A DNA stretch of 64,000 nucleotides, from the NCBI RefSeq assembly GCF_026723865.1, contig NZ_CP113529.1, positions 2,232,001-2,296,000 on the forward strand. Direction: 5' to 3'. The stretch comes from Mycobacterium sp. Aquia_216 (GTDB lineage Bacteria > Actinomycetota > Actinomycetes > Mycobacteriales > Mycobacteriaceae). The translations under genes were made by a program, and so were the position numbers. The notes under the pieces are model-generated. The model saw only the letters and a list, made by a program, of their open reading frames with translations. It had not been told where the DNA came from and did not search any database. How positions within the stretch are numbered: position 1 is the stretch's first letter; the number at the start of each line of letters is the position of its first letter. Below are positions 61,450-64,000 of the stretch, one piece after another.

Positions 61450-62052
61450 ATGGCCAGGACCCAGCAGCAACGTCGTGAGGAAACCGTCGGGCGGTTGCTC
61501 GAGGCGTCCATCGCCAGCATCGTCGAGGTCGGCTACGCGCGGGCATCCGCAGCCGTGATCACCAAGCGGGCCGGGGTGTCGGTCGGTGCGTTGTTCCGTC
61601 ACTTCGAGACGATGAGCGACTTCATGGCGGCGACGGCGTCGGAAGTGCTGCGCCGGCAGGTGGATTCATTCACCAAGCAGGTCGCCCAGATCCCGGCCGA
61701 CCGGCCGGCCCTGGAAGCGGCGCTGACGATCCTGCGCGACATCACCGGAGGACCCACGAACGCGGTGCTCTACGAACTGATGATCGCCGCGCGCACCGAC
61801 GAGAAGCTCAATGCCCACCTGCGCGATGTGCTGGTGCAGTACACCGCGAAGATTCTCGACGCCGCCCGGGCATTGCCGGGCGCCGAGGCCATCGGAGACG
61901 AGACGTTCCCGGTTCTGGTGGCGTTGATGACGAACGTCTTCGACGGCGCGGCGATCGTGCGGGGAATTTTTCCGGAGCCGGACATCGAGGAGCGACGAAT
62001 TGCGTTGCTATCCAAGTTGATAACCGGACTAGTGCCGAATGAGGGTCCCTAG
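61450..62052 (+). CDS. TetR-family transcriptional regulator (Rv2912c-like)
   Basis: A 200-residue TetR-type repressor. The N-terminal helix-turn-helix (about residues 12-58) has AVITKRAGVSVGALFRHFETM, the usual two-helix pattern with the FRHF/YYHF-type turn; the C-terminal ligand domain is helical. It lies 9 bp after the aminoacylase-like gene and is probably co-transcribed, so it may control that gene through the palindrome at 59606. The ligand cannot be guessed. Its stop lies 7 bp from that of the convergent dacB2. Confidence 0.88.
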   Translation: MARTQQQRREETVGRLLEASIASIVEVGYARASAAVITKRAGVSVGALFRHFETMSDFMAATASEVLRRQVDSFTKQVAQIPADRPALEAALTILRDITGGPTNAVLYELMIAARTDEKLNAHLRDVLVQYTAKILDAARALPGAEAIGDETFPVLVALMTNVFDGAAIVRGIFPEPDIEERRIALLSKLITGLVPNEGP

Positions 62053-62059
62053 CAACCGT

Positions 62060-62953
62060 TTACAGCGAGCCGATGCTGGATTGGGGGTTGAGCGCGAAAC
62101 CCCAGTCGAACAAGCTGCCGGCTTGATCCCAGTACGTCGGTCCGCCCGGCTTGACCAGCCCGTACATCATCGCCACCACCAACCGGCGTCCGCCGCGGGA
62201 AGCGGCGCCGACGAAGGTCTTGCGCGCGGCGTTGGTGAACCCGGTCTTGCCGCCGATGGCGCCGGGATAGCGGGTCAGCAGTTCGTCCTGGTTGGTGATC
62301 AGTTGGTCGCCCCCACCAGGCCCGTCGCCCGGGAACATCGCCGACGGCTCGGCGGTGATGTGGGCGAACAGCGGGTTGGCCATCGCGGCCCGGAAGATGA
62401 CCGCCAGGTCGTGTGCGGTCGAGGCGCCGGAGCCACCGGGGCCGTCCAGGCCAGACGGGGTGGCCGCGTGGGTGTTGGTCGCCCCGAGTGAGGCGGCCTT
62501 CGCGTTCATCATCGCCACCGTCGCGTCGGGGCCGCCCAGCAGCTGCGCCAGCGTGTTGGCGGCATCGTTGCCGGAGACCAGCAGCAGCCCGTCGAGCAGC
62601 TGCCGCGCGGTGTAGGTGCGGCCGGGTTTGATGCCCACGCAATTGCACTCGACCTGGGTGTCGGCGACATCGGCGACGACGGTGGAGTCCAGGTTCACCC
62701 GGTCGAGGACCACCAGCGCCAGCAGCACCTTGATCGTGCTCGCGGGCGGATGGGCGACGTTCGCGTCGCGGTCGGCCAGCACCTGACCGCTGTCGAGGTC
62801 GGCAAGGATCCAGGTCTGGGCCGGGCCGTCGGGGATCGGGACCGATCCGATCGGCTGCATGGCGTCGGCCCGCGACGTCGGGGCGGCGGCGGCGCTGATG
62901 CCGGCACCGGCGACCGTGAGCAGAGCAGCGAGTGCGGCGACGAGTTTCCGCAT
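62060..62953 (-). CDS. dacB2: D-alanyl-D-alanine carboxypeptidase DacB2
   Basis: A 297-residue penicillin-binding protein of the DacB/DacA type. A signal peptide (MRKLVAALAALLTVAGAGISAAAA) precedes the catalytic triad of motifs: STIK (SxxK), SGN (SxN) and KTG in GGKTGFTNAARK. It trims the terminal D-alanine of peptidoglycan stem peptides outside the membrane. The ATG at 62953 is chosen because it places the signal peptide at the very N-terminus; an earlier start 39 bp upstream is possible but unlikely. M. tuberculosis DacB2 is about 291 residues and lies in the same place, opposite to its neighbours. Confidence 0.93.
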   Translation of the reverse strand: MRKLVAALAALLTVAGAGISAAAAPTSRADAMQPIGSVPIPDGPAQTWILADLDSGQVLADRDANVAHPPASTIKVLLALVVLDRVNLDSTVVADVADTQVECNCVGIKPGRTYTARQLLDGLLLVSGNDAANTLAQLLGGPDATVAMMNAKAASLGATNTHAATPSGLDGPGGSGASTAHDLAVIFRAAMANPLFAHITAEPSAMFPGDGPGGGDQLITNQDELLTRYPGAIGGKTGFTNAARKTFVGAASRGGRRLVVAMMYGLVKPGGPTYWDQAGSLFDWGFALNPQSSIGSL

Positions 62954-63180
62954 GGGCGCAAAGTGTAACTTCCTGGCCCCGGAAGCGCCCAAGGAGCCGC
63001 TACCTCACGGGCATCTCGGCGATCTCGACCCGATCGACCATGCCGCCGGCGAGCTCGAACGTGGGCCCGGCACGCGAATTCCGCAATCGCTCGTGCTGGT
63101 TCGACTCGGTCGGCGATGGACCGAGACGAATGGCGACCAGCCGAGCCGAACCCCGCTCGCGGATCGTGTTGAATCGAGGC

Positions 63181-63612
63181 ATGTTGAGCCTGGCCGAAAT
63201 TTCCGACCGTCTGGAGATCCAGCAGCTGATGGTGGACTATTCCACCGCCATTGACCAGCGGCGATTCGACGATTTGGACAAGGTATTCACCGAAGACGCA
63301 TACATCGATTACACGGCCCTAGGTGGGATCGAAGGCCGTTTTCCCGAGGTCAAGAAGTGGCTGTCGGAGGTGCTGCCGACGTTTCCGGTGTACGCGCACA
63401 TGCTCGGGAACTTCTCGGTGCAGATCGACGGCGATAAGGCCTCGTCACGGGTTATCTGCTTCAACCCGATGGTCTTTCCCGGCGGCCGCGAAACCAAGCA
63501 AGACCAGGTGATGTTCTGCGGGCTCTGGTACGACGACGAGTTCGTGCGTAGGCCGGAGGGCTGGCGGATGACGCGCCGGGTCGAGACGAAGGTCTTCCAG
63601 AAGATCATGTGA
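63181..63612 (+). CDS. SnoaL/NTF2-like protein (Rv2910c-like)
   Basis: A 143-residue protein with the SnoaL-like/NTF2 fold: an N-terminal helix [20 protein letters not shown], then [14 protein letters not shown] and a four-stranded sheet ending [12 protein letters not shown]. The family includes cyclases, isomerases and dehydratases as well as non-enzymatic binding proteins; no specific activity can be assigned. The ATG at 63181 gives the normal family length, and upstream in-frame codons overlap the dacB2 promoter region. It has its own promoter, since dacB2 runs in the other direction. Confidence 0.82.
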   Translation: MLSLAEISDRLEIQQLMVDYSTAIDQRRFDDLDKVFTEDAYIDYTALGGIEGRFPEVKKWLSEVLPTFPVYAHMLGNFSVQIDGDKASSRVICFNPMVFPGGRETKQDQVMFCGLWYDDEFVRRPEGWRMTRRVETKVFQKIM

Positions 63613-63801
63613 GGCCGCCTCGAACGCCGCGCAGGCGCCGCGGCTGGGCGAATTTCTGCTGAAGCCCCTCGTTCTGGCACAATGGGCGGCTGTCCGCCGC
63701 GTGACCCGCCCCTGCCCGGGGTGCTTGTTCGGCGGTCATACACGCGAGGCAAAACCGGACCCGGGCATCCCGCCCCGATCGCTGAATTGCAGCGTGACAC
63801 A

Positions 63802-63807
63802 CAGGAG
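63802..63807 (+). promoter_or_regulatory. Ribosome binding region of rpsP
   Basis: CAGGAG about 13 bp before the rpsP ATG is the only purine-rich stretch there, so the spacing is longer than usual. In the 208 bp between the previous gene and rpsP I see CACAAT near 63677 as a weak -10 candidate and nothing else. Confidence 0.35.
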
Positions 63808-63820
63808 AAATCGCTTAACC

Positions 63821-64000
63821 ATGGCTGTGAAGATCAAGCTGACTCGGCTTGGCAAAATCCGCAATCCCCAGTACCGCATCGCCGTCGCCGACGCCCGCAA
63901 CCGGCGCGACGGCCGCTCGATCGAGGTGATCGGCCGGTACCACCCGAAGGAAGACCCGAGCCTGATCGAAATCAACTCCGAGCGGGCCCAGTACTGGCTT
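63821..64000 (+). CDS. rpsP: 30S ribosomal protein S16 (3' end outside window)
   Basis: The first 60 residues of S16, beginning [18 protein letters not shown] and continuing through [25 protein letters not shown], all strongly conserved in bacterial S16. The reading frame runs off the right edge. S16 binds 16S rRNA early in 30S assembly. In mycobacteria this gene opens an operon with a KH-domain RNA-binding protein, rimM and trmD, which would lie beyond the window. Confidence 0.97.
   Translation, partial: MAVKIKLTRLGKIRNPQYRIAVADARNRRDGRSIEVIGRYHPKEDPSLIEINSERAQYWL

Overview
The window is high-GC actinobacterial DNA and reads as a slow-growing Mycobacterium outside the M. tuberculosis complex. 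The evidence is a phthiocerol dimycocerosate (PDIM)-type lipid locus (pps, drr, papA5, tesA) directly joined to the housekeeping block that flanks it in M. tuberculosis (sepIVA, rnc, fpg, smc, ftsY, amt, glnB, glnD, ffh, pknI, dacB2, rpsP). The whole block runs in the opposite orientation to H37Rv numbering. Comparisons with M. tuberculosis come from recall of gene families, not from a search.

Region 1 (1-35646) is the lipid locus, and it is not laid out as in M. tuberculosis. On the minus strand a translationally coupled operon runs from a PpsA/PpsB-like hybrid PKS through ppsC, ppsD, ppsE, drrA, drrB, drrC and papA5 to a trans-acting enoyl reductase. Its stop codon faces that of a plus-strand pair: a FadD26-like fatty-acyl-AMP ligase (cut by the left edge) and a 2186-residue PKS. 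That PKS sits where mas lies in M. tuberculosis but looks like a mosaic: PpsA-like loading ACP and KS, a methylmalonyl-type AT, then a Mas-like DH-ER-KR-ACP body. The 1582-residue gene at the other end joins a PpsA-like ACP-KS front to a PpsB-like AT-KR-ACP rear. The locus therefore has four phthiocerol modules instead of five, and no fadD26 next to tesA. A 655-bp gap without a convincing gene lies between tesA and the operon.

Read together, the FAAL would charge N-terminal carrier domains. The PpsA/B-C-D-E line with the enoyl reductase would build a phthiocerol-like chain with one ketoreduced (hydroxyl) position. The Mas-like mosaic would build the methyl-branched acid, PapA5 would esterify, and DrrABC with a transporter outside the window would export. 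This product is inference.

Region 2 (35962-42585) carries the divisome factor sepIVA, a DUF177 protein, rnc and fpg. An iron-uptake operon follows (feoA-feoB-NifU-like), preceded by two tandem DtxR/IdeR-like boxes, and I do not recall it at this position in M. tuberculosis. Then come an OsmC-family protein and acylphosphatase.

Region 3 (42586-52258) holds smc, ftsY and the ammonium/PII genes amt-glnB-glnD, with a 43-bp near-perfect palindrome before smc and a large dyad before amt.

Region 4 (52263-64000) holds a DEAD/DEAH helicase and an alpha/beta hydrolase on the minus strand, ffh, an amidohydrolase, pknI, a D-aminoacylase-like amidohydrolase with a TetR regulator, minus-strand dacB2, a SnoaL-like protein and the start of rpsP. 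I saw no tRNA, rRNA, CRISPR array or insertion sequence.
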